In this document: piece after piece, positions 23,928-33,317 of the stretch
Position numbering within the stretch: the stretch's first letter is position 1
How the letters are laid out: every line of letters begins with the position of its first letter
Origin: JAGPUQ01 sp050250395
Lineage (GTDB): Bacteria; Pseudomonadota; Gammaproteobacteria; Pseudomonadales; Porticoccaceae
NCBI GenBank assembly: GCA_050250395.1
Contig: JBFWOQ010000007.1
Coordinates: 25,915 to 89,914, forward strand
Direction of reading: 5' to 3'
Length of the DNA: 64,000 bases
Position numbers and translations under genes: made by a program
The notes under the pieces: model-generated
What the model was told of the DNA's origin: nothing
What the model saw: the letters and a program-made list of their open reading frames with translations, nothing else
The model's database searches: none

Positions 23928-24126
23928 CACCCTGCCGATGCCCAGCCATGCCCGTCCGGTGCGCATTGTGCCTGCTGCACTCGCCAAGGCGAAGTGCTCG
24001 GCTGTTGCCGGAAGGCGCGCGCGGTGGCGGCCCCGGCATTTACAGCCGCCCGGGGAGTGGCTAGGCTTGGGGTACCGACTGCAGGTATCGCGGCCGGTGC
24101 CGACAAACTTTCAGGAGAGACTTGTC

Positions 24127-24318
24127 ATGTCGCGGATTCACAGGATCGGCAGTTTTGGAATATGGGCAGCGTCCCTGCTGTGCGTTGACGCTTTTGCCGG
24201 CAGCATCGCCCCGCCGCCGGCCACGGCAGTGCCGACGTTGGGCGAGTGGGGGCTGGCCGGGATCGCGGCCTTGCTGGCCGTGGCTGCCGGACGCGCCCTG
24301 TACAAGCGCAAGCGTTAG
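24127..24318 (+). CDS. Minimal IPTL-CTERM sorting-signal protein
   Basis: 63 residues with an AGGAGAG ribosome site. A signal peptide probably cleaved after A24 (VDAFA) is followed by only about ten residues (GSIAPPPATA). Then comes the exosortase H sorting signal: VPTLGEWG (35-42), a hydrophobic helix (43-58) and the basic tail KRKR. The family motif is IPTLxxWG; here Val replaces Ile. Cleavage by the exosortase encoded at 26087 would leave a peptide of roughly 15 residues. No other domain is present, so the mature product would be a tiny secreted or anchored peptide, or the gene is a remnant. Confidence 0.8.
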   Translation: MSRIHRIGSFGIWAASLLCVDAFAGSIAPPPATAVPTLGEWGLAGIAALLAVAAGRALYKRKR

Positions 24319-24386
24319 GCCGGCACGCTGCAAACGATTGGCTGGAGGCACGCGGCAAGCTCGGGCTCGGTCATCGGTGATTGTCC

Positions 24387-25202
24387 ATGAACGATGCGCC
24401 GGAGTGGTTGGCGGGCGCCTGGTACCTGGTTTGGGTAACGGCTCTGCCGGCGTTGTTGCTGGTCGAGAATGCGGCGCCGCGCCAGCGCTCCCACCCCCGG
24501 CCCTGGCGCCGTTGGAGCGGTAATCTGGCGCTGGCGGCCGGCTTCTGGTGGCTGGGCCGCGAAACCCTGTTGCTGGGTGCCGCCGCCAGCGCGTTGTGGC
24601 TCGGTGCCGAGCCCCCGGGTCTGCTGACCTGGATGTCTCTGCCGGCGTTCATCGCCCTGCCCGTCGCCCTGCTGCTGATGGATTGGGTGGAGTACGCCAT
24701 CCACTGGGCGTACCACCACAATCCTCTGCTCTGGCGCCTGCACCGGCTGCATCACAGCGATCCCCATGTCGATCTCAGCACCACGCTGCGCCAGCATCCG
24801 CTGGTGGTATTCGTGGATGTGCCGGCGCGCCTGCTGATCTGGACGGCGCTGGGTATTCCGCCGCTGGCAGTGCTGATCTATCAGTCGGTCTCGCTGGCGG
24901 TGCACCTGTTCAGCCACGTCAACTGGCAGTTGCCGGTGGCGGTGGAAAAGCGGCTGCGGCGCATACTGGTGACACCGGATTTCCACGTCGTCCATCACTC
25001 GCCAGAGCGGATCGAGACCGACAGCAACTATGGCTCCGTGCTGCCCTGGTGGGATTATCTGTTCGGTACCGCCCAGCTGCGCGATGCCGCCCATTGCCGG
25101 GCCCTGGCGCCTGGGCTGGAGGAGTTCCGGGACGAAGGTGATCTCTGGCTGCACCGGCTGCTGTTGCAGCCCTGGTCCAGCGGCCGCACGCAAACCGGTT
25201 GA
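24387..25202 (+). CDS. Sterol desaturase/fatty acid hydroxylase family protein
   Basis: 271 residues with four to five membrane helices. Histidine clusters of the di-iron hydroxylase family are visible: HWAYHHNPLLWRLHRLHHSD, HLFSHVNW and TPDFHVVHHS. It would hydroxylate or desaturate a lipid in the inner membrane using O2. The substrate is unknown; bacterial relatives act on fatty acids, carotenoids, sterols or ether lipids. It lies 68 nt after the IPTL-CTERM gene on the same strand. Confidence 0.9.
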   Translation: MNDAPEWLAGAWYLVWVTALPALLLVENAAPRQRSHPRPWRRWSGNLALAAGFWWLGRETLLLGAAASALWLGAEPPGLLTWMSLPAFIALPVALLLMDWVEYAIHWAYHHNPLLWRLHRLHHSDPHVDLSTTLRQHPLVVFVDVPARLLIWTALGIPPLAVLIYQSVSLAVHLFSHVNWQLPVAVEKRLRRILVTPDFHVVHHSPERIETDSNYGSVLPWWDYLFGTAQLRDAAHCRALAPGLEEFRDEGDLWLHRLLLQPWSSGRTQTG

Positions 25203-25290
25203 GCGCGGCGTTGCGCCCCCGCCGCCATGGGGTTGGCGCCACGGCACAGAAAATCGGGCCGGGGCGGCCCTCCTAACAGGTGCCGATTCC

Positions 25291-25406
25291 GATGTAGGCC
25301 GGATAAGCCGGCCGCAAGGCCGGTGCATCCGGCGCTCGGCGTTTGCCGGCACAAGGTAGCCGGTCGGTGGGCAGGGTGCCGGATGCGCGGCGCTTATCCG
25401 ACCACC
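25291..25406. repeat. REPIN of the GCCGGAT...CTTATCCG type
   Basis: Left arm 25291-25334 (GTAGGCCGGATAAGCCGG ... GGTGCATCCGGC) and right arm 25377-25406 (GCCGGATGCGCGGCGCTTATCC) are in inverted orientation. The sequence class is strikingly like the enterobacterial REP consensus and differs from the ATGCCCGCG family at 2388 and 14967. It lies in the 286-nt gap between the hydroxylase gene and the exosortase module, which contains no gene. Confidence 0.75.
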
Positions 25407-25436
25407 TCCGGCGGGAGTTGCGCCCCCCGACCGCCG

Positions 25437-25463
25437 GTAGGAGCGGCGCCCCGCCGCGATAGG
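25437..25463. repeat. GTAGGAGCGGC...GCCGCGA palindromic repeat
   Basis: GTAGGAGCGGCGCCCCGCCG followed by CGATAGG: a short GC palindrome with a GTAGGAG head, of the type abundant in Xanthomonadaceae and Pseudomonas intergenic regions. It represents a third REP-like family in this window. Confidence 0.6.
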
Positions 25464-25488
25464 TTTGACGCAGCCGGCGGCGCTGTCG

Positions 25489-26097
25489 TTATCCGCTCGA
25501 TGTCCCCAGTCGGGGGTTCAATCGGGCGAGGTAGCTGCCGTGTCCCGCCATCCACACCACCAGTGGCATCACCATGGGCAGCAGCAGGGATCCGAGCTGG
25601 TAGGCCAGGGCGACGGCGTCGCGGGCAGGCGCGCCCCACTGTTGCTGGGCGACGAAGGCGCCTCCGGTGTCGAATACCAGCGTCTTGATCTGCGTCGCCA
25701 GCATCGAGGCCAGTTCGATCAGCAGTAAAACGCTGAGGCCGACGGCCAGCCGCCGTGCCCGGCCCGGCAACGGCGTGGCGAGCGCCAGTGCTGCAAACAG
25801 CGGCAGCGAATAGCTGTAGCTCAGCGGATTGGTGAGAAATCCGAGGTTTTCGCCGATCGGTGGATTGACCACCAGTTGACCGCCGACTTCGCCAAAGCGG
25901 GAGATCAGCAGCAGCTGGCCGTCGTGCAGGCGCAGGTCCGCGACCGCTTCGGGCAGCCAGAATTGCAGCAGGTGATGGGCCAGCCACGCGACCGGCGCCA
26001 GGTGCCACGCGGCGGTCAGATACCAGATCGCGAAAGTGACGGGCAGCCAGAGCAGGATGCGACCCAGCAGGGGGGGCAGGGGACCGCTAGCCGGCAC
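25489..26097 (-). CDS. Exosortase H-associated membrane protein
   Basis: 202 residues with about five hydrophobic segments. It immediately follows xrtH, overlapping it by 11 nt. The order xrtH then a polytopic protein of about 200 residues, with features such as LGFLTNPLSYSYSLPLFAALAL, matches the family annotated as exosortase H-associated membrane protein. The role is unknown; a partner in recognition or processing of IPTL-CTERM substrates is inferred from constant genetic linkage. Confidence 0.78.
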   Translation of the reverse strand: MPASGPLPPLLGRILLWLPVTFAIWYLTAAWHLAPVAWLAHHLLQFWLPEAVADLRLHDGQLLLISRFGEVGGQLVVNPPIGENLGFLTNPLSYSYSLPLFAALALATPLPGRARRLAVGLSVLLLIELASMLATQIKTLVFDTGGAFVAQQQWGAPARDAVALAYQLGSLLLPMVMPLVVWMAGHGSYLARLNPRLGTSSG

Positions 26098-26596
26098 GGG
26101 CGGGCGCCTCGCTGCCGGCGGGGATGAAACGCACCCAGACCAGAAACACGATCAGGGCATCCAGCATGATCAGCGCCTGCCAGATGTACAGGTGCGCCCA
26201 TTCGAACACCGCGGCGTTCCACAATCCCAGGTAATACAGGCTGATGATGCGCACCAGGTTGAGCATCTGGATGGCGATGAAGCCCGCTACCAGACCCTTG
26301 AGCTTGTACAACAACGGTGCCGGAAACGCGGCGATCGCCGCGAGCAGCACGATCATGGCTTCGACACCGTTGCAACCGGGTTCGATGGAAACGCCGAAGG
26401 ACGAGGTCGTGCTGCGGATCACCTTGCCGGTGACCGCGACCTGGCCGTCGAACAACTGCATCAGCCAGCCGCTGACGCCGGCGAGCATGCTGGTCCAGGG
26501 CAGCACCACGGCCTGCTGGACGGGCGCCAGCATCTCCGCGGTGAACAGCGTGGCCAGAATGGCCATGAACAACACCAGGAAGCGCAACAACAGCAT
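26087..26596 (-). CDS. xrtH: Exosortase H (IPTLxxWG-CTERM-specific)
   Basis: 169 residues, short for exosortases and typical of XrtH. About five membrane helices. Catalytic residues are placed as in the family: Cys75 in IEPGCNGVEAM, Arg116 in NLVRIISLYYLG, His135 in FEWAHLYIWQ. The enzyme would cut the IPTL sorting signal at the periplasmic face of the inner membrane and transfer the protein to an unknown acceptor. Its likely local substrate is the mini-protein at 24127. It is co-transcribed with the associated membrane protein. Confidence 0.88.
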   Translation of the reverse strand: MLLLRFLVLFMAILATLFTAEMLAPVQQAVVLPWTSMLAGVSGWLMQLFDGQVAVTGKVIRSTTSSFGVSIEPGCNGVEAMIVLLAAIAAFPAPLLYKLKGLVAGFIAIQMLNLVRIISLYYLGLWNAAVFEWAHLYIWQALIMLDALIVFLVWVRFIPAGSEAPARAG

Positions 26597-26759
26597 TCAC
26601 CCTCGGGGGTCGACGGACGGCCGCAGTGTACGCAATCCATGGCCGCAGGCCAAAGCCGCCGGTGCGGGGGTATGAGCGGTGCCGTACATTTGGCCCCGTG
26701 GCGGTGTCTGTGTTAAAACTGTGCGCCCGCAACCGGCGGCGGCAACTGGGAAACGACGC

Positions 26760-27098
26760 ATGAAACTGGTAACCGCAATCATCAAGCCGTTCAAACTCGA
26801 CGACGTGCGCGAAGCCCTGAACGGGATCGGCGTGCAGGGGGTCACGGTCACCGAAGTCAAGGGTTTCGGGCGTCAGAAGGGCCATACCGAGCTGTATCGC
26901 GGTGCCGAGTACGTGGTGGATTTCCTGCCCAAGGTAAAACTCGAAATCGCCGTGGATGACGCCATGCTCGACAATGTCATCGACGCCATCACCTCCGTGG
27001 CGCGTACCGGGAAAATCGGTGACGGCAAGATTTTTGTCGTACCCCTGGAGCAGGTGATTCGCATCCGCACCGGGGAGACCGGCAGCGACGCGGTATGA
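26760..27098 (+). CDS. glnB: P-II nitrogen regulatory protein (GlnB type)
   Basis: 112 residues from the ATG at 26760; the open frame starts at 26679. Tyr51 of the T-loop and GKIGDGKIFV are conserved. Unlike glnK it has no amtB partner and no sigma-54 signature, so the housekeeping GlnB role (control of GlnE/NtrB-type partners) is inferred. A possible sigma-70 promoter is TTGGCC (26690) with TAAAAC (26714). The two P-II proteins differ mostly after residue 60. Confidence 0.9.
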   Translation: MKLVTAIIKPFKLDDVREALNGIGVQGVTVTEVKGFGRQKGHTELYRGAEYVVDFLPKVKLEIAVDDAMLDNVIDAITSVARTGKIGDGKIFVVPLEQVIRIRTGETGSDAV

Positions 27099-27214
27099 TG
27101 CCCCCGCCCCGGTGATCCACCGGGCGCAAACGATGACTTCCTGTATGCGGGATGCGCCGTGCTGCGGCGCCCGGTTTTCTGGCCATGCCAAGCCACCACA
27201 CCAGCCACCACACC

Positions 27215-28976
<1,762 letters not shown>

Positions 28977-28984
<8 letters not shown>

Positions 28985-30236
28985 GTTTTCCTACCGCGCT
29001 GCCGATGCCGGGGGTACGGCGCGCGACGGACGGGTCCAGGCCGCGACGCGCGAAGCCGCCTTGCGCCAGTTGCGCGGCCAGGGTCTGACGCCCCTGCACT
29101 TGGCGGAAACCGGCGCCGCCACCAGTGCCGCTGCGCCGGAACCGGGCGTCCGGGCGCCCGCGAAATCCGTGCCGCGCGGGGGCTGGCGCGGCACCGATCG
29201 CGGTCCCAATGCCACCGATGTGCATCATCTGACCGGCGAACTCGCGGTGATGCTGCGCGCCGGCCTGCCGCTCGATCGCGCCCTGCGGGTGCAGATCGGC
29301 ATGGGCGGCAAGCCCTCGCTGACCGCGCTGCTCGACGATGTGCTCAAGGCGGTCAAGGCGGGCAAGGGCCTCAGCCAGGCATTGACGCCCCACCGCGCGC
29401 TGTTTGGCGATTTCTACATCAACATGGTGCGTTCCGGCGAGGCCGGCGGACATCTGGGCGAGGTCATGGATCGCCTCGCCGAGCATCTGGAGCGGCTGCG
29501 GGCGCTGCGCGAAAGCGTGATTTCGGCGCTGATGTATCCCGCCATCCTGGTGGTGGTGGCCGCGATCTCGGTGGTGCTGATGCTGGGTTTCGTGGTGCCC
29601 CAGTTCGAGACGTTGTTCGCGGATCTGGGCGATGCGCTGCCGCTGCCCACCCGCATCATCGTCGGCTTGGGCCACCTGGTCGCGGACTGGGGCTGGTTGC
29701 TGGCGGCGCTGGCGGGAGCGAGCCTCTGGTTCGCCCGGCGCTGGCTCGTAACTCCGGCCGGGCGCCTGTGGCGCGATACCGCGCTGCTGCGGCTGCCGGT
29801 GTTTGGCGAGGTGGTGCGCAAATACCAGATCACCCGCTTCGCCCGCAGCCTGGGCACGCTGCTCGGCAATGGGGTGCCCATCGTCACCGCGGTCGGCATC
29901 GCCAACGACACCATGGATAACCACGAACTGCGCGCGGCCATGGCGGCCGTCGCGCCGACCATCAAACAGGGCGGGCGGCTGGCCGATGCGCTGGAGAACG
30001 CCGGGTTGTTCACGCCCCTGGCGCTCAACATGGTGCGGCTGGGCGAGGAGACCGGCCGGCTCGACGCCATGCTGCTCGAATTGGCGCGGGTGCACGACGG
30101 CGAAGTCCAGTCCGGGATCAAGCGCGCGCTGACCCTGGTGGAACCCCTGCTGATTCTGGTGCTGGGCGGGGTGATTGCCGCCATCATCGTCTCCATTCTG
30201 CTCGGCATCCTGTCGGTCAACGAACTGGCCGCCTGA
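28977..30236 (+). CDS. gspF: Type II secretion inner-membrane protein GspF
   Basis: 419 residues from a GTG at 28977, overlapping gspE by 8 nt. Two T2SSF domains: DVHHLTGELAVMLRAGLPLDRAL and KYQITRFARSLGTLLGNGVPIVTAV, each followed by a transmembrane helix, with a C-terminal helix (LLILVLGGVIAAIIVSILLGI). The small MPEFSYRAADAGG start is typical. It is the inner-membrane platform that cooperates with GspE and GspL. Confidence 0.95.
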
Positions 30237-30263
30237 GGCGGACGCCGTCCCGGCTTTTGAACT

Positions 30264-30269
30264 TATAAT
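30264..30269 (+). promoter_or_regulatory. Possible internal promoter before gspG (-10 TATAAT)
   Basis: A perfect TATAAT lies in the only gap of the first half of the operon (30237-30322). No convincing -35 box is visible. An extra promoter here would raise the level of the major pseudopilin, which is needed in excess. Confidence 0.35.
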
Positions 30270-30322
30270 CGACGGTCGTGGTCTTCAAACCCGTCCGATT
30301 TCCGCCCTGCCGAGGTCATCAC

Positions 30323-30763
30323 ATGCGTCATCGTCCTGCTTCATGCCGTGATAGCGCCCGGGTTCGCGGCTTCACGCTGGTTGAGCTGTTGGTAGTGCTC
30401 GCCATTCTGGGTCTGCTCGCGGGCCTCGTCGGGCCGCGCGTGCTGGGCCAGCTGGGCGGCGCCAAGAGCAAGTCCGCGGTGGTCCAGATCCGCGATCTGG
30501 AACAGGCCGCCGAGCTGTTCAAGCTGGATGTGGGCCGCTTCCCCACCACCCAGGAAGGTCTGGCCGCGCTGGTGTCCGCGCCGCCCGCCGCCGCCGGCTG
30601 GAACGGCTCCTATCTGCGCAAGGGGCTGCCCGACGACCCCTGGGGCAACGCCTACCATTACGAAGCGCCGGGCCGCAACGGCGACATCGACATCTATACC
30701 CTGGGGGCCGACAACGCTCCCGGCGGCGAGGGTGAAAACGCCGATATCGGAAGTTGGCAGTGA
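30323..30763 (+). CDS. gspG: Type II secretion major pseudopilin GspG
   Basis: 146 residues from the ATG at 30323. A basic leader ends at Gly, followed by FTLVELLVVLAILGLLAGLVGPRV, with the Glu5 of type IV pilins. The calcium-loop region YLRKGLPDDPWGNAYHYEAPG and the C-terminal NADIGSW are the standard GspG signatures. It forms the shaft of the periplasmic pseudopilus after cleavage by a prepilin peptidase, which is not encoded in this window. Confidence 0.97.
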   Translation: MRHRPASCRDSARVRGFTLVELLVVLAILGLLAGLVGPRVLGQLGGAKSKSAVVQIRDLEQAAELFKLDVGRFPTTQEGLAALVSAPPAAAGWNGSYLRKGLPDDPWGNAYHYEAPGRNGDIDIYTLGADNAPGGEGENADIGSWQ

Positions 30764-31236
30764 CGCAACGGGCGCCGGCGTCTCCCGGGTCGGAGCGCGG
30801 CGCCGGTTTTACCCTGCTTGAGCTCATGGTGGTGCTGGCGGTGGTGGCGCTGCTGCTCACCACCGCGCCACCGTTGCTGTCGCGCGCCATGGAAACCATG
30901 GAATACCGCGCGGCGGTGCGCCATCTGCTGGCCGGGCTCAAAAGCGCGCGCCAAACCGCCATCGAAACCGGCGCCAGCGTCGCCTTTACCGTGGCGCCGA
31001 ACGAACACCGCTTCGGCATCGGCGACGAGCTCACCGGCGAGCTTCCCCGGCGGCTGGTACTGCGCCTGGTGGTCGCCGACGCCGAGCTTGGCCGCGATCG
31101 CGGAGCCATTCGTTTCTACCCCGACGGCAGCGCCACCGGCGGCAGCATCGAAATTCTGCGCCCCTCGGGCGAGGGTGTGCGACTGCGCGTCGACTGGCTG
31201 CTGGGCCGCATCAGCCAGGAAGCGCCGGAGGCATGA
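30760..31236 (+). CDS. gspH: Type II secretion minor pseudopilin GspH
   Basis: 158 residues from the GTG at 30760, which overlaps the gspG stop (GTGA). Prepilin leader and AGFTLLELMVVLAVVALLLTTAPP with Glu5. The body RHLLAGLKSARQTAIETGASVAFTV is typical of GspH/FimT. It is a minor component of the pseudopilus tip. Confidence 0.93.
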   Translation: MTQRAPASPGSERGAGFTLLELMVVLAVVALLLTTAPPLLSRAMETMEYRAAVRHLLAGLKSARQTAIETGASVAFTVAPNEHRFGIGDELTGELPRRLVLRLVVADAELGRDRGAIRFYPDGSATGGSIEILRPSGEGVRLRVDWLLGRISQEAPEA

Positions 31237-31625
31237 TGGCGTCGCGCCGCCGTCAGGCCGGCTTCTCGCTGCTCGAAGTGCTGGTGGCCTTTGCCATCAT
31301 GGCCCTGGCGCTCGGTATCCTGTACCAGGCCGTCGGTGGCAGTGTGCGCGGGGTGACCGGGGCCGCGCACGACACCCGTGCCGTGCTGCTGGCGCAGTCG
31401 GTGCTCGCCCTCTACGACCGGGTGCCGCCCGCGGGCCTGGGGGAGAGCGGCATCACGCCGGATGGTTTCGCCTGGCAGCTCGCTTCCCGTCCGGCGCCCG
31501 CCAGTGTCGAGAATCCGCAATGGGAATTGCACGAAGTCGTGGCGCGGGTGCGCTGGCGCGACCGCGAGCGCGACCGGGAATTCGCCCTGGTGACGCTGCT
31601 GCCGGTGGATGTGCGCGCGCCATGA
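31233..31625 (+). CDS. gspI: Type II secretion minor pseudopilin GspI
   Basis: 130 residues, with ATGA overlap to gspH. Leader RRRQAG followed by FSLLEVLVAFAIMALALGIL with Glu5, then AHDTRAVLLAQSVLA as in GspI. It nucleates the I-J-K tip complex. Confidence 0.93.
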   Translation: MMASRRRQAGFSLLEVLVAFAIMALALGILYQAVGGSVRGVTGAAHDTRAVLLAQSVLALYDRVPPAGLGESGITPDGFAWQLASRPAPASVENPQWELHEVVARVRWRDRERDREFALVTLLPVDVRAP

Positions 31626-32281
31626 GGCCCGCAGCCGGCGCCGATCGCGGCTTCACCCTCATCGAAGTGGTGATCGCCCTGACACTGGTGGCCGTCATGT
31701 TGGCCGGCCTGGTCAGCGCCCTGGTGTCCTTCGGCAAGACCAGCGCCCGCCTGGAAGAGCGGACCCTGGTCAGCGACGACGTGCGCCTGGTCCACGCCTT
31801 TCTCGAACAGTCGCTCGGTGCCGCGGCGCCCCGGGTACGGGTGCGCCCGGACGATGCCGTGCCGGTGAGCTGGTTTCAGGGCACGGCGACCGAGCTGGAA
31901 TGGCTGGGTCTGATGCCCGCGCGTCATGGTGTCGGCGGTCTCTACCACCTGCGCCTTGGGGTGGAACGCGCTGCCGGCGACCGACGCCGCCTGATGCTGT
32001 ACTACCTGCCCTTCGCCGGCGACGATCCGCCGCCCGATTGGAGCGCGGCGCAAGCCCATCCACTGCTCGACGGCGTCACCGCTTTCGACCTTGCCTACCG
32101 GGCGCTCGACGACGACGAATGGTATCCCGAGTGGCGCGATACCGACGTGTTGCCGGCGCGCGTGAAAATGGGTCTGGCGGTGCGCGGGCAGTCCTGGCCG
32201 GAGTTGATCGTGCCGGTGCTGGAGGCGCAACCGCGCCCGGACCTCGAGTTTTCCCAACCGCCGGGAGACGACGGTGGCTGA
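31622..32281 (+). CDS. gspJ: Type II secretion minor pseudopilin GspJ
   Basis: 219 residues from the ATG at 31622, an ATGA overlap with gspI; the frame happens to be open upstream from 30818. DRGFTLIEVVIALTLVAVMLAGLV carries Glu5. ARLEERTLVSDDVRLVHAFLEQSL and the beta-rich C-terminus suit GspJ. It is part of the tip complex with GspI and GspK. Confidence 0.92.
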   Translation: MRPAAGADRGFTLIEVVIALTLVAVMLAGLVSALVSFGKTSARLEERTLVSDDVRLVHAFLEQSLGAAAPRVRVRPDDAVPVSWFQGTATELEWLGLMPARHGVGGLYHLRLGVERAAGDRRRLMLYYLPFAGDDPPPDWSAAQAHPLLDGVTAFDLAYRALDDDEWYPEWRDTDVLPARVKMGLAVRGQSWPELIVPVLEAQPRPDLEFSQPPGDDGG

Positions 32282-33143
32282 GCGCGATGGCGTCGGACAA
32301 TGCCAGCGCGGCATCGCCCTCGTCGCCGTACTCTGGATGGTGGCGGCGCTCTCGGTGTTGGCGCTCGCGCTGGCGGCCGCGACCAGGGCCGAGCTGCATA
32401 ACGCCCAGGGGGTGCGGGCGCGCGCCCAGGCGGCAGCGATTGGCGATGCCGCCATCCAGTTGGCGGTGCTGGAACTGCGCTCGACTCCGGAGGCCCAGCA
32501 AAACTTCACGCACTTTGCCTACGGGTTTGCCGGTCACGAGGTCGCGGTCGACCTGGTGCCGGCGTCCGGTCTCATCGATCTCAACCAGGCGACCGAAGAG
32601 CTGCTGGCAGCGCTGTTTGCCGGGACCGGGGGCGAGGAGCCCGAGGTCGCCGCCGAACTCGCGCGGCGGGTGGTGGAATGGCGCACCCCCGGGCTTACCG
32701 AGGCGGTGGCCGACTACGTCGCGGCCGGCGTCGGTTATCGCCCGCGCGGCGGACCCTTCCAGTATCCCGAGGACCTGCTCCAGGTGCTGGGGGTCTCTTA
32801 CCCGCTTTATGATAGAGTGCGCGGCCTGATTACCGTGCGCGGCGGCAGCGCTGGCGTGGCGGCGCTGGCCGCATCGGAAGACGTGCTGACGCTGCTCGCC
32901 GGCGGTGACCGTGAACTGGCCGCGCGCATCGCCAGCACCCGGGCGGACGATCCCACCACCGACATGACCGGGCTCGCCGGCCAGTTTTTGGGCGGCGGTG
33001 GCGCCTCGGTGTACCGGGCCGACGCGCGCGTGCGGCTGGGTGACCGCAGTTACCGCCGCACCCGTTGGATCGATCTCGGCCAGGGCGGCGTCGACGGTAC
33101 GCCCTGGCGCAGTTTTCGTGCCGAACCGATCACAGGGAACTAG
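32274..33143 (+). CDS. gspK: Type II secretion minor pseudopilin GspK
   Basis: 289 residues from a GTG at 32274, overlapping gspJ by 8 nt. The leader ends QRG, followed by IALVAVLWMVAALSVLALAL; the usual Glu5 is absent, as expected for GspK. The helical domain ASGLIDLNQATEELLAALF and VEWRTPGLTEAVADYVAAGVGYRPRGGPFQ is diagnostic. It caps the pseudopilus. Its stop codon TAG shares its last base with the adjacent MITE. Confidence 0.93.
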   Translation: MAERDGVGQCQRGIALVAVLWMVAALSVLALALAAATRAELHNAQGVRARAQAAAIGDAAIQLAVLELRSTPEAQQNFTHFAYGFAGHEVAVDLVPASGLIDLNQATEELLAALFAGTGGEEPEVAAELARRVVEWRTPGLTEAVADYVAAGVGYRPRGGPFQYPEDLLQVLGVSYPLYDRVRGLITVRGGSAGVAALAASEDVLTLLAGGDRELAARIASTRADDPTTDMTGLAGQFLGGGGASVYRADARVRLGDRSYRRTRWIDLGQGGVDGTPWRSFRAEPITGN

Positions 33144-33285
33144 CGGCTTGTTGAAAAACGTCGCGAGGGGGCCAGATGCGAGGCGCACGGCGCGCAGCGA
33201 CCGAGACATATCGGATGGATAGGCGAGGAAGCGAGCACCGCGCAACGAAGCAGATGGCTGCCGCAGCGGTTCTTCAACAAGCTGC
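33143..33285. mobile_element. Short MITE with TTGTTGAA terminal inverted repeats
   Basis: Imperfect 18-bp inverted repeats, GCGGCTTGTTGAAAAACG at 33143-33160 and the inverted match at 33267-33285 (CGGTTCTTCAACAAGCTGC), bound about 143 bp with no reading frame. Flanking sequences ATCACAGGGAACTA and ATCACGGGGAGCTA look like an imperfect target duplication. It lies between gspK and gspL and does not interrupt either gene. Confidence 0.7.
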
Positions 33286-33317
33286 TCATCACGGGGAGCT
33301 AAGGGCCTGACCTGACC

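Noticed and set aside
30818..31621. Long N-terminal extension of gspJ
   Set aside because: The upstream part overlaps gspH and gspI in another frame; the ATG at 31622 with ATGA overlap and a prepilin leader is the real start.
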